Below, piece by piece: positions 1 to 10,028 of a stretch of DNA of 64,000 nucleotides (within the stretch, counting starts at the first letter, position 1; each line of letters starts with the position of its first letter). Source of the DNA: Burkholderiales bacterium RIFCSPHIGHO2_01_FULL_63_240 (GTDB lineage Bacteria; Pseudomonadota; Gammaproteobacteria; Burkholderiales; Burkholderiaceae_C). Location: the NCBI GenBank assembly GCA_001770725.1, contig MERU01000002.1, forward strand, positions 310,001 to 374,000. Direction: 5' to 3'. The notes under the pieces were generated by a model, which was not told the origin of the DNA, did not search any database, and worked only from the letters and a program-made list of their open reading frames with translations. The translations under genes were made by a program, and so were the position numbers.

Positions 1-1344
1 GCCCGCGCCAAAGACGATCTTCTTGGTCTGCTCGGCGCTGATCGTGCCGATGCCGCCAGCGATCATGATGGGCTTGTGGTAGCCGCGGCGGATGGCGCCA
101 GCGCCCTCGCCCACGGTCTGCTCGAACACGCGGAAGTAACCACCCAGGTTCGCGCGGCCGAACTCGTTGTTGAAGGCCGCGCCACCCAGCGGGCCTTCGA
201 TCATGATCTGCAGCGGGCTGGCGATGTGCTCGGGCTTGCCGACAGGGTTTTGCTCCCAAGGCTCGCTCGTGCCAGGCAGGTGCAGGTTCGACACCGAAAA
301 GCCCGTCAGACCCGACTTCGGGCGCGAGCCACGGCCCGTGGCGCCTTCGTCGCGGATCTCGCCGCCCGCGCCGGTCGAGGCACCCGGGAAGGGCGAAATC
401 GCCGTCGGGTGGTTGTGGGTCTCGACCTTCATCAGCACGTGTGCCAGTTCCTCGCGGGCCTGGTACTGGGGCGCGTTGGTGAAGCCATTGGGCATCCAGC
501 GCTCGATCTGGTGGCCTTCCATCACGGACGCGTTGTCCGAGTAGGCCACCACCGTGTGCTGCGGGCTGAGCTTCTCGGTGTTGCGGATCATGCCGAACAT
601 CGACAGGTCCTGCTCCTGGCCATCGATGGTGAACTTCGCGTTGAAGATCTTGTGGCGACAGTGCTCGGAATTGGCCTGCGCGAACATCGTCAGCTCGACG
701 TCGGTCGGGTTGCGTTTCAAGCCTGTGAAAGCATTGACCAGGTAGTCGATTTCATCGTCCGACAGGGCCAGGCCGAATTCGACGTTGGCCGCCTCAAGCG
801 CCTGGCGGCCACGGCCCAGCACATCGACGTGGGCCATGGGCGTGCCCTGCTTTTCGTCGAACAGGTGGCGGGCTTCGTCGCGGCTGGCCAGCACGCTTTC
901 GGTCATGCGGTCGTGCAGCAAGGCCGCGATGGCCTGAAGGTCTTGCGGAGCCAGGGACTTGCTGCTGCCCAGCAAGGCGCCGATGACGCCCGCCTTGACG
1001 GTGATTCGGTACTCGACCACGCGCTCGACGCGGCGGATGCCCAGGCCGCAGTTGTGCGCGATGTCGGTGGCCTTGGACGCCCAGGGCGACACGGTGCCCA
1101 GGCGCGGCGCCACCACGATCAGGTCACCATCGGTCGGGCCCGTGTAGGCTTCGCCATAGGTCAGCAAGGCCTTGAGCCTGTCGGCATCGCCCCCGGTCAG
1201 CGGCTGGTCCGTCAGCACCCAGTGCACATGGCGTGCGTGCAGTCCTGCGATGCGGCTGTTGATCGCCTGCAAGCGGGGCAGCAAAGCCTGGACTTGGTGA
1301 GGGGCCAGGGCGTTGCCGCCCTCGTGGTGCATCAAGTGGGACAT
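1..1344 (-). CDS. purL: Phosphoribosylformylglycinamidine synthase, N-terminal part (runs off the left edge)
   Basis: The enzyme converts FGAR to FGAM with ATP and glutamine in de novo purine synthesis (cytosol). The first 448 codons are present and the frame is still open at base 1, so the catalytic core and glutaminase domain lie outside. Seen: an [13 protein letters not shown] start, the [20 protein letters not shown] stretch typical of the N-terminal PurS-like/linker region, [12 protein letters not shown], and [18 protein letters not shown], a hallmark of large PurL. ATG at 1344 is preferred because the upstream ATG at 1378 is in another frame. The next gene upstream on the same strand ends 53 bp away. 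Confidence 0.96.
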   Translation of the reverse strand, partial: MSHLMHHEGGNALAPHQVQALLPRLQAINSRIAGLHARHVHWVLTDQPLTGGDADRLKALLTYGEAYTGPTDGDLIVVAPRLGTVSPWASKATDIAHNCGLGIRRVERVVEYRITVKAGVIGALLGSSKSLAPQDLQAIAALLHDRMTESVLASRDEARHLFDEKQGTPMAHVDVLGRGRQALEAANVEFGLALSDDEIDYLVNAFTGLKRNPTDVELTMFAQANSEHCRHKIFNAKFTIDGQEQDLSMFGMIRNTEKLSPQHTVVAYSDNASVMEGHQIERWMPNGFTNAPQYQAREELAHVLMKVETHNHPTAISPFPGASTGAGGEIRDEGATGRGSRPKSGLTGFSVSNLHLPGTSEPWEQNPVGKPEHIASPLQIMIEGPLGGAAFNNEFGRANLGGYFRVFEQTVGEGAGAIRRGYHKPIMIAGGIGTISAEQTKKIVFGAG

Positions 1345-1397
1345 GAAGAAGGCCAGCGGCGGTGGGAGAACCCGGCATTTTAGCCGCCCCTGGCGCC

Positions 1398-2633
1398 TCA
1401 GGGCACCAACGGTGTCGCCGGAGACAGGACCACGAAGGCGCTTGCGCCCTGCCCGGACAGGCTCACCTGAGCCAGCACCTCGCCCTTGCGGTTCATGTCG
1501 AACACCGCATGCAGGGCCACGCCCTGAGGCAGCAGGCTGGCCAGGTCCACCAGGCTCACGCCGTTCCACAGCCAGAACCGGTCGGCACCCCCGTTCAGGC
1601 CGGACTGCGAAAACAGCAGCCAGCCGGCGTCGTTCACCGTCACGCTGCGATCCGCGAAGCCCGTGGGCAGCAAGCGCGCGTCCAGGCTGGACAGCACATG
1701 GGTCACCCCCTGGCGGACCATGAAGAACTCCGAGCGGGTGGACTCCGCCGTGACCTGAGCCAGTTCACCGAACACCACGCCGTTGCGCGCCTGCTTGACC
1801 GCCGACACCCGGGTTGCGGACGGCAGGTTCAAGGGCGTGAAGGCGCCTTGCCTGTAAATGAAGTAGCGCCCACCGCTGAAGCGCTCGGCCACCAGCACCG
1901 CCCCCGCATCGTCGATGCTCAGGGCGTTGATGACCTCTCCGCCTGTGCGGGCGGTGCGCGGCAGGTTCTCCCGCACGCCATCTCGCCAGATGAAATGCTG
2001 ATCGGCCGACTCGGCCTTGGACAGCACCCACCCCTGGTTGTTCACGCTGGGGCGCGCCTGCGAACGGGTCGAGCCCACCTTCAGGTCCACCAGCGTGCCG
2101 TTGCGCCACAGGCAGGCCTGGTAAAGCTTGTTGCTGGACTGCGCCGAAGTCGTGGCCATGCCGCCGACCACGATGCCGTTCGACGACAGATCGTGCGCCA
2201 CCGCGTCGTACCCGCCGCTGTAGCGCGGCAGGGGCACCGGCTGACCTTGGGCCGTCCACCTGGCCGGCAGGAAGCGATCCACCTTCGTGAACGTGAGCCA
2301 CGGCAGCGGGATGCTGACGCCAAACCAGATGTCGGCGCTGCCAACACCCAACTTGGTCCCGCTGCGTGCCACCACCACGCCAGCGACTTCACCGGACTCG
2401 CTGAGCCCGGACACCAGGTGGTAGCGGCTGTTGGCCACCGACTGCAGCACCGTGCGCACGGCATAAGGAGGCAAAGGCTGCAACTGGGCTTGTGCGGCGC
2501 TGGCTGAGGCCAGGCCAAGCGTCCCCAGCAGCGAGGCCCTGGAGAGCCCGGATCCGGTGGCGGCGCCAGCCAGCAGGCGAGCCAAAGCGTCTCGTCTGGC
2601 AAGGCCCTTGTGGTCTGGATGGTTGATGGGCAT
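1398..2633 (-). CDS. Secreted HAF-repeat-like protein, function unknown
   Basis: A protein of 411 residues. The first 50 residues contain a twin Arg ([13 protein letters not shown]) followed by an Ala/Leu-rich stretch ending ASASAAQAQ, so it is probably exported; whether by Tat or Sec is unclear. The body is made of loose repeats of about 45 residues around phrases such as [36 protein letters not shown] and MNRKGEVLA, which resemble extracellular HAF repeats and may form a beta-propeller. No catalytic motif was recognised. It sits alone between purL and the divergent map gene. Family assignment is by pattern only. Confidence 0.75.
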   Translation of the reverse strand: MPINHPDHKGLARRDALARLLAGAATGSGLSRASLLGTLGLASASAAQAQLQPLPPYAVRTVLQSVANSRYHLVSGLSESGEVAGVVVARSGTKLGVGSADIWFGVSIPLPWLTFTKVDRFLPARWTAQGQPVPLPRYSGGYDAVAHDLSSNGIVVGGMATTSAQSSNKLYQACLWRNGTLVDLKVGSTRSQARPSVNNQGWVLSKAESADQHFIWRDGVRENLPRTARTGGEVINALSIDDAGAVLVAERFSGGRYFIYRQGAFTPLNLPSATRVSAVKQARNGVVFGELAQVTAESTRSEFFMVRQGVTHVLSSLDARLLPTGFADRSVTVNDAGWLLFSQSGLNGGADRFWLWNGVSLVDLASLLPQGVALHAVFDMNRKGEVLAQVSLSGQGASAFVVLSPATPLVP

Positions 2634-2787
2634 GGGGCCTCCTGAGGTGGTGGTGCAAGCGCAAAATGAACAAATCGCGTTGCACGATACCCATTCATGC
2701 TCGACTCACCATTCGGGCAAGCGTGAATGCACACCTCGAATGGCAGGGTCTGCCCCCTGGTCAGACGAAAGCCCGATAATTGCCGCC

Positions 2788-3624
2788 ATGAGCATCACGA
2801 TCAAATCCGGCGCCGAGATCGACGCCATGCGCGTGGCCTGCCGACTCGCCTCGGAGGTCCTGGACTACCTGACGCCCCACATCCAGCCCGGCATCACCAC
2901 CAAGGAGATCGACCGCCTGGCCCACGACTACATGGTCAACGTCCAGGGCACGACGTCCGCCACGCTGAACTACCAGCCGCCTGGCCACGTCCCCTACCCT
3001 GCCTCGCTGTGCACCTCCGTCAACGACGTGGTCTGCCACGGCATCCCCAACGACACGCCGCTGAAATCGGGCGACATCGTCAACATCGACGTCACCGTCA
3101 TCAAGGATGGCTGGTATGGCGACAACAGCCGCATGTTCCTGATCGGCAAACCGGCGATCGCCGCCGACCGCCTGTGCCGCATCACCTTCGAAGCCATGTG
3201 GAAGGGCATCCTCAAGGTCAAGCCGGGCGCGCGCCTGGGCGACATCGGCCACGCCATCCAGACCTTCGCCGAAAACGCCGGCTACTCGGTGGTTCGTGAG
3301 TACTGCGGCCACGGCATCGGCCAGCGCTTCCACGAAGACCCGCAGGTGCTGCACTACGGCCGCCCTGGCACCGGCATCGAGCTGCAGCCCGGCCTGATCT
3401 TCACCATCGAGCCCATGATCAACCTGGGCAAGCGCGAGATCAAGGAAGGCCGCAAGGGCGGGCAGCCCTACGACGGCTGGACCATCGTCACCAAGGACCG
3501 TTCGCTGTCGGCGCAGTGGGAGCACACCGTGCTCGTCACCGAAACCGGCTACGAAGTCCTGACCCTGTCGGCCGGCAGCCCCCAAGCCCCGTCCTTCGTC
3601 CAGCAGGTCACCCAGCCCGCCTGA
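2788..3624 (+). CDS. map: Type I methionine aminopeptidase
   Basis: It removes the initiator methionine from nascent proteins. The 278 residues are close to the family norm (about 264-275). Metal ligands are visible in order: Asp in NIDVTVIKDGW, Asp in WYGDNSRMF, His in CGHGIGQRFHED, Glu in IFTIEPMINLG and Glu in WEHTVLVTE. The start MSITIKSGAEID matches the family; longer readings through the upstream leader give a non-conserved extension. A GATAAT hexamer lies only 8 nt before the ATG, which could be a -10 box giving a very short leader. glnD follows 17 bp downstream. Confidence 0.97.
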   Translation: MSITIKSGAEIDAMRVACRLASEVLDYLTPHIQPGITTKEIDRLAHDYMVNVQGTTSATLNYQPPGHVPYPASLCTSVNDVVCHGIPNDTPLKSGDIVNIDVTVIKDGWYGDNSRMFLIGKPAIAADRLCRITFEAMWKGILKVKPGARLGDIGHAIQTFAENAGYSVVREYCGHGIGQRFHEDPQVLHYGRPGTGIELQPGLIFTIEPMINLGKREIKEGRKGGQPYDGWTIVTKDRSLSAQWEHTVLVTETGYEVLTLSAGSPQAPSFVQQVTQPA

Positions 3625-3641
3625 ACCCAAGCCTTCTGCCC

Positions 3642-6230
3642 ATGACCGTTGACGTCCCCGCCCTGCGCACGCAGTTTCGCGCAGACAAGGCCGCGCTGTT
3701 GCAGCGGTTCCAGGACAGCAGGCCGACCACCTCGTCGGCCACGCGCCTGCTCACCCAGCTCGCCCGCCTGGTCGACCGCGTGCTGCAAACGCTCTGGGAG
3801 GCCCACGCCATGCCCAAGGGCGCGGCGCTGGTCGCGGTGGGCGGCTATGGCCGCGGCGAGCTCTTTCCGCATTCCGACATCGACGTCCTGCTGTTGATGC
3901 CGCTGTCGCCCTCGGTCGCCGGCGACGAAAGCCTGGCGCCCAGCGTCGAAGGCTTCATCAGCGCCTGCTGGGACATCGGGCTGGAGATCGGCTCGAGCGT
4001 GCGCACCGTTGAAGAATGCGCCGAAGAGGCCCAGCGCGACGTCACCGTCCAGACGTCGCTGCTTGAAGCCCGCTTTCTGTGCGGCTCCAAAGCGCGCTAC
4101 GAAGCCCTCGAGCAGGCCACTTACGAGCACCTCGACGTGCACGCCTTCGTCACGGCCAAGATGCTGGAGATGCGCCAGCGGCACACCAAACACGAAGACA
4201 CGCCCTACGCCCTCGAGCCCAACTGCAAGGAAAGCCCTGGCGGCCTGCGCGACCTGCAGGTGGTGCTCTGGCTGGCCCTGGCCGCGCGCCTGGGCCGCAA
4301 CTGGCATGACCTTGCCCGAAACGGCCTGCTGACGGCCTTCGAAGCCCGCCAGCTGCAGCGCAACGAAGGCCTGCTCAAACTCATCCGCTGTCGCTTGCAC
4401 CAGGTGGCCGGGCGCCGCGAGGACCGCCTGGTCTTCGACCTGCAGACCACCATCGCCGAGAGCTTCGGCTACGTCAACACGCCCGCGCTGCGCGCCTCCG
4501 AGGCGCTGATGCGGCGCTACTACTGGGCGGCCAAGGCCGTCACCCAGCTCAACCAGATCCTGATCCTCAACATCGAGGAACGCGTGCAGGGCTCGACCGA
4601 TGCGCCCATGCGCGTCATCAACGAGCGCTTCCTCGACCGCGGCGGCTACCTCGAGGTCGCCAGCGACGACCTCTACCAGCGCGACCGCCACGCCATCCTC
4701 ACCACCTTCCTGACCCTGCAGCAGGAAAGCACCCTCAAGGGCCTGTCGGCCCGAACCCTGCGTGCGCTGTACAACGCCCGCGGCGTGATGGACGCGTCCT
4801 TCCGGCGCGACCCGGTGAACCACGCCACCTTCATGGCGATCCTGCAGGAGCAACAAGGCCAGACGCGCGTCATGCGCCTGCTCAACCAGACCTCGGTGCT
4901 GGGCCGCTACCTCTGGGTGTTCCGCCGCATCGTCGGGCAGATGCAGCACGACCTCTTCCACGTCTACACCGTGGACCAGCACATCCTCATGGTCGTGCGC
5001 AACGTGCGCCGCTTCTTCATCCCCGAGCACGCCCACGAGTACCCTTTCTGCACGCAACTGGCCTCGCAGTTCGACAAGCCCTGGCTGCTCTACATCGCCG
5101 CGCTCTTCCACGACGTGGCCAAGGGCCGTGGTGGCGACCACTCCGAGCTCGGTGCCGTCGAGGTGCGCCGTTTCTGCAAGGACCACGGCATCGCCGGTGA
5201 AGACGCCAAGCTCATCGAATTCCTGGTGGGCGAACACCTGACCATGTCGCGCGTGGCCCAGAAGGAAGACCTGTCCGACCCGGACGTCATCCAGGCCTTT
5301 GCGCGCCGCGTGGGCAATGAGCGCACCCTCACCGCCTTGTACCTGCTGACCGTGGCCGACATCCGTGGCACCAGCCCCAAGGTCTGGAACGCCTGGAAGG
5401 GCAAGCTGCTCGAAGACCTCTTCAAGCTGACGCTGCGCGCGCTCGGTGGCTCGCGCCCGCACATGGACGCCGAGATCGAATCACGCAAGCAGCAGGCCCG
5501 CCAGACGCTGCAGCTGTACTACCTGCCGCCCGGCATCGAAGACAAGCTCTGGCAGACGCTGGACATCAGCTACTTCGCTCGCCACGACGCCGCCGACATC
5601 GCCTGGCACACGCGCATGCTCTGGCGCCATGTCGACACACCCAAGCCCATCGTGGCTGCCCGCCTGTCGTCCATTGGCGAAGGCCTGCAGGTGCTGGTCT
5701 ACGCCCCGGATCGGCCCGACCTGTTCGCGCGCATCTGCGGCTACTTCGACCGCGCCGCCTTCAGCATCCAGGACGCGCGCATCCACACCTCGGGCACGGG
5801 CTACGCGCTGGACACCTTCCAGATCCTGGCTTCCGACCCGCTGCGCTTCGAAGGCGTTCACTACCGCGACATGATCGCGCTGGTCGAGACACAGCTGACC
5901 GAAGCCGTCGCCTCCGACAAGCCCTTGCACGAGCCCACGCGCGGCCGCCAGTCGCGCCGTGTTCGCTCCTTCCCGATCCCGCCACGCGTCAGCCTGCGGC
6001 CGGACGAGCGCGCCCAGCGCTGGCTGCTCACGGTCTCGGCATCCGACCGCTCCGGCCTGCTTTACGTGATCGCGCGCACGCTGGCGCGCCACCGAGTGAA
6101 CGTGCAACTGGCCAAGGTCAGCACCCTGGGTGAGCGCGTGGAAGACACCTTCCTCGTCACTGGTGACGCCTTGCGTCAAGACAAGCAGCAACTCGCCATC
6201 GAGACCGAGCTGCTGGAAGCCCTGGCCTGA
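3642..6230 (+). CDS. glnD: Bifunctional uridylyltransferase/uridylyl-removing enzyme (PII modification)
   Basis: It senses glutamine and adds or removes UMP on PII proteins, controlling nitrogen assimilation. It has 862 residues; E. coli GlnD has 890. Domains in order: nucleotidyltransferase with GGYGRGELFPHSDIDVLLL from about residue 67; a GlnD helical domain (NCKESPGGLRDLQ); an HD domain with LFHDVAKGRGGDHSELGA near residue 488, the UMP-removing site; and two C-terminal ACT domains beginning near residues 682 and 792 that bind glutamine. ATG at 3642 gives the conserved length and lies 17 bp after map, suggesting co-transcription. Confidence 0.97.
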   Translation: MTVDVPALRTQFRADKAALLQRFQDSRPTTSSATRLLTQLARLVDRVLQTLWEAHAMPKGAALVAVGGYGRGELFPHSDIDVLLLMPLSPSVAGDESLAPSVEGFISACWDIGLEIGSSVRTVEECAEEAQRDVTVQTSLLEARFLCGSKARYEALEQATYEHLDVHAFVTAKMLEMRQRHTKHEDTPYALEPNCKESPGGLRDLQVVLWLALAARLGRNWHDLARNGLLTAFEARQLQRNEGLLKLIRCRLHQVAGRREDRLVFDLQTTIAESFGYVNTPALRASEALMRRYYWAAKAVTQLNQILILNIEERVQGSTDAPMRVINERFLDRGGYLEVASDDLYQRDRHAILTTFLTLQQESTLKGLSARTLRALYNARGVMDASFRRDPVNHATFMAILQEQQGQTRVMRLLNQTSVLGRYLWVFRRIVGQMQHDLFHVYTVDQHILMVVRNVRRFFIPEHAHEYPFCTQLASQFDKPWLLYIAALFHDVAKGRGGDHSELGAVEVRRFCKDHGIAGEDAKLIEFLVGEHLTMSRVAQKEDLSDPDVIQAFARRVGNERTLTALYLLTVADIRGTSPKVWNAWKGKLLEDLFKLTLRALGGSRPHMDAEIESRKQQARQTLQLYYLPPGIEDKLWQTLDISYFARHDAADIAWHTRMLWRHVDTPKPIVAARLSSIGEGLQVLVYAPDRPDLFARICGYFDRAAFSIQDARIHTSGTGYALDTFQILASDPLRFEGVHYRDMIALVETQLTEAVASDKPLHEPTRGRQSRRVRSFPIPPRVSLRPDERAQRWLLTVSASDRSGLLYVIARTLARHRVNVQLAKVSTLGERVEDTFLVTGDALRQDKQQLAIETELLEALA

Positions 6231-6270
6231 ACGGTTCTCTGCATCGCCCCCCGGTTGTCGCCTGCTTGGC

Positions 6271-6504
6271 TCAGGCCGGCTCTTTGGGGTCGAGCATGAG
6301 CTCCAGGCGCGCGATCAGGTCGCGCAGCAGCAGGCGGCGTTTCTTGAGGCGCCTCAAGGAGAGCTCGTCAACGGGGCTCTGCTCGGCGGCGCGGTCGATC
6401 AGGTTGTCCAGGTCGGCGTGCTCCATCCGCAGTTCGATCAACTGTCGATGGGGGGAATGGAGGTTCTCGGTCATCTTCGGCGCCAGGGGGTCGTCATGCT
6501 GCAA
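6271..6504 (-). CDS. YdcH/DUF465-type small helical protein
   Basis: A 77-residue protein, all helix by composition, with the DUF465 pattern HRQLIELRMEHADLDNLID followed by LSLRRLKKRRLLLRDLIARLE. Members are small coiled-coil proteins of unknown function, common in proteobacteria. An alternative start at 6474 (MTENLHSPHRQ) would remove ten non-conserved residues and is equally plausible. It converges on glnD and diverges from the PP2C gene, with 68 bp to the latter. Confidence 0.85.
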   Translation of the reverse strand: MQHDDPLAPKMTENLHSPHRQLIELRMEHADLDNLIDRAAEQSPVDELSLRRLKKRRLLLRDLIARLELMLDPKEPA

Positions 6505-6572
6505 CCCGTCATCGGTTGAATCCCCTGTGATCGGGGAACAGGGTCTCCCCGTTTCCCGATTATAGTTTTCCC

Positions 6573-7340
6573 ATGATCACTGCGCCTTCGAGTTTTCGCC
6601 TTGTGGCCGCCACCGGCCTGCACCGCGGAGACCGCCCGTATCAGCAAGACCAGGTGGAGGTCATCCCCCACCCCCGCGCGCCCGGCTGCCTGATGGCCGT
6701 GGTGGCCGATGGCATGGGAGGCAAGAGCGGTGGTCGCAAAGCCGCCGACCAGGTGATCCTCACCGCGCGGCAGGTGTTCGAGCGCTACGAGCCCGGCCTG
6801 GAGTCCAGCGAGTCGCTGATGACGCAGCTGGTGCAGGAAGCCCACCTGATGATCAAGCTCACCGCGCTGGCCTTCGAGGAAGAGCCCCACAGCACGGTCG
6901 GCGCCTTCCTGATCAACCCGGACATGAGCGCCTGCGTGGGCCACGCCGGCGACACCCGCATCTACCATTTCCATGGCCCCGAGATGATCACCCGCACGGA
7001 GGACCACTCCTACGTGCAGCGCCTGGTCAACGAAGGCCACCTGAGCGAAGACGAAGCCAATGTGCACCCGCAGGCCAACCTGCTGACGGGTTGCCTGGGC
7101 AGCCAGGCCGATCCGCCGCTGGCCATCCGCACCGTCACCCGGCTTGAAATCGGCGACACCCTGCTGGCCTGCTCCGATGGCCTGTGGCACTACTTCACGC
7201 CCAAGGAACTGGGCGCCATCGTGCACACCCTGCCCCCGCGTGAAGCCGCCGAGATGCTCGTGGGCAAGGCCCGCTACCGCGCCCGCGCCGGTGGCGACAA
7301 CCTGTCGCTGGCGCTGGTTCGGGTCGAAGCGCTGGCTTGA
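6573..7340 (+). CDS. PP2C-family serine/threonine protein phosphatase
   Basis: A 255-residue stand-alone PP2C (PPM) domain, cytosolic, dephosphorylating Ser/Thr proteins with two metal ions. Motifs seen: RPYQQDQV near the N-terminus (equivalent to RxxNED), VVADGMGGKSGG, VGHAGDTRIY, LLACSDGLWHYF and GGDNLSLALVRV, which together carry the metal-binding Asp residues. No partner Ser/Thr kinase is present in the window, so the substrate is unknown. A TATAGT hexamer ends 6 nt before the ATG and may be a -10 box. The gene converges with zapE, 4 bp between stops. Confidence 0.92.
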   Translation: MITAPSSFRLVAATGLHRGDRPYQQDQVEVIPHPRAPGCLMAVVADGMGGKSGGRKAADQVILTARQVFERYEPGLESSESLMTQLVQEAHLMIKLTALAFEEEPHSTVGAFLINPDMSACVGHAGDTRIYHFHGPEMITRTEDHSYVQRLVNEGHLSEDEANVHPQANLLTGCLGSQADPPLAIRTVTRLEIGDTLLACSDGLWHYFTPKELGAIVHTLPPREAAEMLVGKARYRARAGGDNLSLALVRVEALA

Positions 7341-7344
7341 TCGA

Positions 7345-8457
7345 TCACGTCAGCGAGGTGTCGACGATGCGGCGCTCTTCGCTGAGGTATTCCTTGGACT
7401 GCATCTCGTTGAGGCGAGAGACCGTTCGCGGAAACTCGTGCGCCAAAGGCCCCTCGGTGTAGAGCGCTTCGGGCGGGACATCGGCCGAGATCACCAGCTT
7501 GCACTTGCGGTCGTAGAGCACGTCCACCAGCCACGTGAAACGGCGCGCTTCCGAGGCCATCTTCACCGGCATGTGCGGCACGTTGCTGAGCATCACCGTG
7601 TGAAAACGCGAGGCCAGCTCCAGGTAGTCATTCTGCGAGCGTGGGCCGCCGCACAAGGTGTTGAAATCGAACCAGACCACCCCACCGGCCTTTCGGCGAG
7701 CCTTGAGCACGCGGTGCTCGATGTTCAGCTCCGGGTCTTCGTCAGCGGTTTCGGCCAACTGCCCGAACATGCGATGCATCTCGGCTTCGTTCGCCTCGTT
7801 GAGCGGCTGCAGGTAAAGGTTGGCGTTTTCCAGCGCGCGACGACGGTAGTCGTTGCCGGCGTCCACGTTCACCACCTGCAACTGCTGCTTGAGCAGCTCG
7901 ATGGCCGGCAGGATGCGGTCGCGGTGCAGGCCATTGGGGTACAGCCCATCCGGATGGAAGTTCGACGTGGTGACGATGCTCATGCGGTTGCGGAACATCG
8001 CGTCCAGCAACTTGTACAGGATCATGGCATCGGTCACGTCGGCCACGTGGAACTCGTCAAAGCAGATCAGGCGGTGCTTGCGCGACATGCGCTTGGCCAG
8101 CACCTCCAGCGGGTCCTGCACACCCTTGAGCTCGTGAAGCTGGCGGTGCACCTCTCGCATGAACTCGTGGAAGTGCAGGCGGGTCTTGCGCTCGAGCGGC
8201 ACGGCATGGAAGAAGCAATCCATGATGAAGCTCTTGCCGCGCCCCACCCCGCCGTACATGTAGACGCCCTTGGGCAGATCGGGGTAGCGCAGCATCTTGG
8301 TCAGCGCGTTGCCCCGCTTGGCCTTGTAGTTGGCCCACTCGTCCTGGCAACGCTGCAGCGCGGCAATGCCTTGAAGCTGGGCCTCGTCGGCCTTGTAGCC
8401 CCGCTCGGCCAGGCTCTGTTCGTAGAGTTGGGTGACGGATTGCTTGTACGCAGGCAT
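7345..8457 (-). CDS. zapE: AFG1/ZapE family AAA+ ATPase
   Basis: It belongs to the AFG1/LACE1/ZapE ATPases, known as Z-ring regulators in E. coli and mitochondrial quality-control proteins in eukaryotes. It has 370 residues; Walker A is GGVGRGKSFIMD, Walker B is LICFDEFHVAD, and the family signature FHEFMREVHRQLHELKG is present, with the sensor region IVTTSNFHPDGLY after it. It lies downstream of lpd on the same strand, an arrangement I recall from other Burkholderiales, but a terminator lies between lpd and this gene, so it may also have its own promoter. Confidence 0.95.
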   Translation of the reverse strand: MPAYKQSVTQLYEQSLAERGYKADEAQLQGIAALQRCQDEWANYKAKRGNALTKMLRYPDLPKGVYMYGGVGRGKSFIMDCFFHAVPLERKTRLHFHEFMREVHRQLHELKGVQDPLEVLAKRMSRKHRLICFDEFHVADVTDAMILYKLLDAMFRNRMSIVTTSNFHPDGLYPNGLHRDRILPAIELLKQQLQVVNVDAGNDYRRRALENANLYLQPLNEANEAEMHRMFGQLAETADEDPELNIEHRVLKARRKAGGVVWFDFNTLCGGPRSQNDYLELASRFHTVMLSNVPHMPVKMASEARRFTWLVDVLYDRKCKLVISADVPPEALYTEGPLAHEFPRTVSRLNEMQSKEYLSEERRIVDTSLT

Positions 8458-8490
8458 GGTGAAGCGACTTTGACCAGGGTGACGAAGGGC

Positions 8491-8520
8491 AAAACAAAAG
8501 GGGCAGCCAGGCCGCCCCTT
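8491..8520 (-). terminator. Rho-independent terminator of lpd
   Basis: The stem AAGGGGC pairs with GCCCCTT around a 9-nt loop. Read on the minus strand it is followed by a T-rich tract (complement of AAAACAAAA). It lies 22 bp after the lpd stop and before zapE. Confidence 0.75.
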
Positions 8521-8541
8521 CGTGTTCTGACAGGAACAAGG

Positions 8542-9972
8542 TCAGAAGTTTAAGGTGCGCTTGTCCACGGCCAGCGCGGCTTCCTTGGTGGCCTCGCTCA
8601 AGCTGGGGTGGGCGTGGCAGATGCGGGCGATGTCTTCGGCGCTGGCCTTGAAGGCCATGGCCACCACGGCTTCGGAGATCAGCTCGCTGGCGTACGGGCC
8701 AATGATGTGCACGCCGAGGATCTCGTCGGTCTGGGCATCGGCCAGGAACTTTACGAAGCCATTGGTGTCACCCAAGGCGCGAGCGCGGCCGTTCGCGATG
8801 AAGGGGAAGGAGCCGGCCTTGTAGGGCCGGCCCTCCGCTTTCAGAGCCTGTTCGGTTTTGCCGACCCAGGCAATCTCCGGGCTGGTGTAGATCACCCAGG
8901 GAATGATGTTGAAGTCCACATGACCGTGCTGACCCGCGATTCGCTCGGCCACGGCCACGCCCTCTTCTTCTGCCTTGTGCGCCAGCATCGGGCCACGCAC
9001 CACGTCGCCCACCGCCCACACATTGGGCAGGTTGGTCTGGCAGTCGTCGTTGACCACGATGGCACCGCGCTCATCGAGTTGCAGGCCCACGCCCTCGGCG
9101 TTCAGGCCGTTGGTGTTGGGCACGCGGCCGATCGAGACGATCAGCTTGTCGCATTCCAGCTTCTGTTCGGCACCAGCGGCGTCGGTGTAGGCCACCGTCA
9201 CGCCCTTCTTGCCGGTCTTGATCTCGCCGATCTTGACGCCCAATTGCAGCTTCAGGCCCTGCTTGGTGAAGAGCTTGTGGGCCTCCTTGGCCACCTGCTC
9301 GTCCACCGCGGCCAGGAAGGTCGGCAGCGCTTCGAGCACGGTGACTTCCGCGCCCAGGCGGCGCCACACCGAGCCCATCTCCAGGCCGATCACGCCCGAG
9401 CCGATCACGCCCAGCTTCTTGGGCGCCTCGCCGATGGCCAGCGCGCCGTCGTTGGAGAGGATGAGCTTTTCATCGAAGGCCGCACCCGGCAACTGGCGGG
9501 CGTTCGAGCCCGTGGCGATGACCACGTGCTTGGCCACCAGGCTCTCGGGCTTGTCGCCCGTCACCGCCACTTCGTACAGGCCATCGGCGGCCTTCACGAA
9601 GGAGCCACGACCATGGAAGAAGCTGACCTTGTTCTTCTTGAACAGGTAGAGGATGCCGTCGTTGTTCTGCTTCACGACGGTGTCCTTGCGGCCGATCATC
9701 TTGGCCACATCGATGGACAGCCCATCCACGGTGATGCCGTGGTCGGCGAAGTGATGCGCGGCGTGCTCGTAGTGCTCCGACGATTGCAGCAGGGCCTTGG
9801 AAGGGATGCAGCCGACGTTGGTGCAGGTGCCGCCGGGAGCGGGGCCACCCTTGGCATTCTTCCATTCGTCGATGCAGGCGACCTTGAAGCCGAGCTGCGC
9901 CGCGCGGATGGCGGCGATGTAGCCACCAGGGCCAGCGCCGATGACGATGACATCGAATTGTTGTTGGGACAT
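8542..9972 (-). CDS. lpdA: Dihydrolipoyl dehydrogenase (E3)
   Basis: A flavoprotein that reoxidises dihydrolipoyl groups of the 2-oxoglutarate dehydrogenase complex with NAD+. It has 476 residues; FAD-binding [19 protein letters not shown], redox disulfide in [16 protein letters not shown]-binding [15 protein letters not shown], and the C-terminal catalytic His in HIIGPYASE...HAHPSLSEA. It is the last gene of the odhA-odhB-pspC-lpd run, 56 bp after the PspC gene, so it is probably the E3 dedicated to this complex. Confidence 0.97.
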   Translation of the reverse strand: MSQQQFDVIVIGAGPGGYIAAIRAAQLGFKVACIDEWKNAKGGPAPGGTCTNVGCIPSKALLQSSEHYEHAAHHFADHGITVDGLSIDVAKMIGRKDTVVKQNNDGILYLFKKNKVSFFHGRGSFVKAADGLYEVAVTGDKPESLVAKHVVIATGSNARQLPGAAFDEKLILSNDGALAIGEAPKKLGVIGSGVIGLEMGSVWRRLGAEVTVLEALPTFLAAVDEQVAKEAHKLFTKQGLKLQLGVKIGEIKTGKKGVTVAYTDAAGAEQKLECDKLIVSIGRVPNTNGLNAEGVGLQLDERGAIVVNDDCQTNLPNVWAVGDVVRGPMLAHKAEEEGVAVAERIAGQHGHVDFNIIPWVIYTSPEIAWVGKTEQALKAEGRPYKAGSFPFIANGRARALGDTNGFVKFLADAQTDEILGVHIIGPYASELISEAVVAMAFKASAEDIARICHAHPSLSEATKEAALAVDKRTLNF

Positions 9973-10028
9973 GTTTGGGTCTTTCCGTGCGGCAAGGGAC
10001 TGCGTGGGGCGCTAAGGCGATCGATTCA

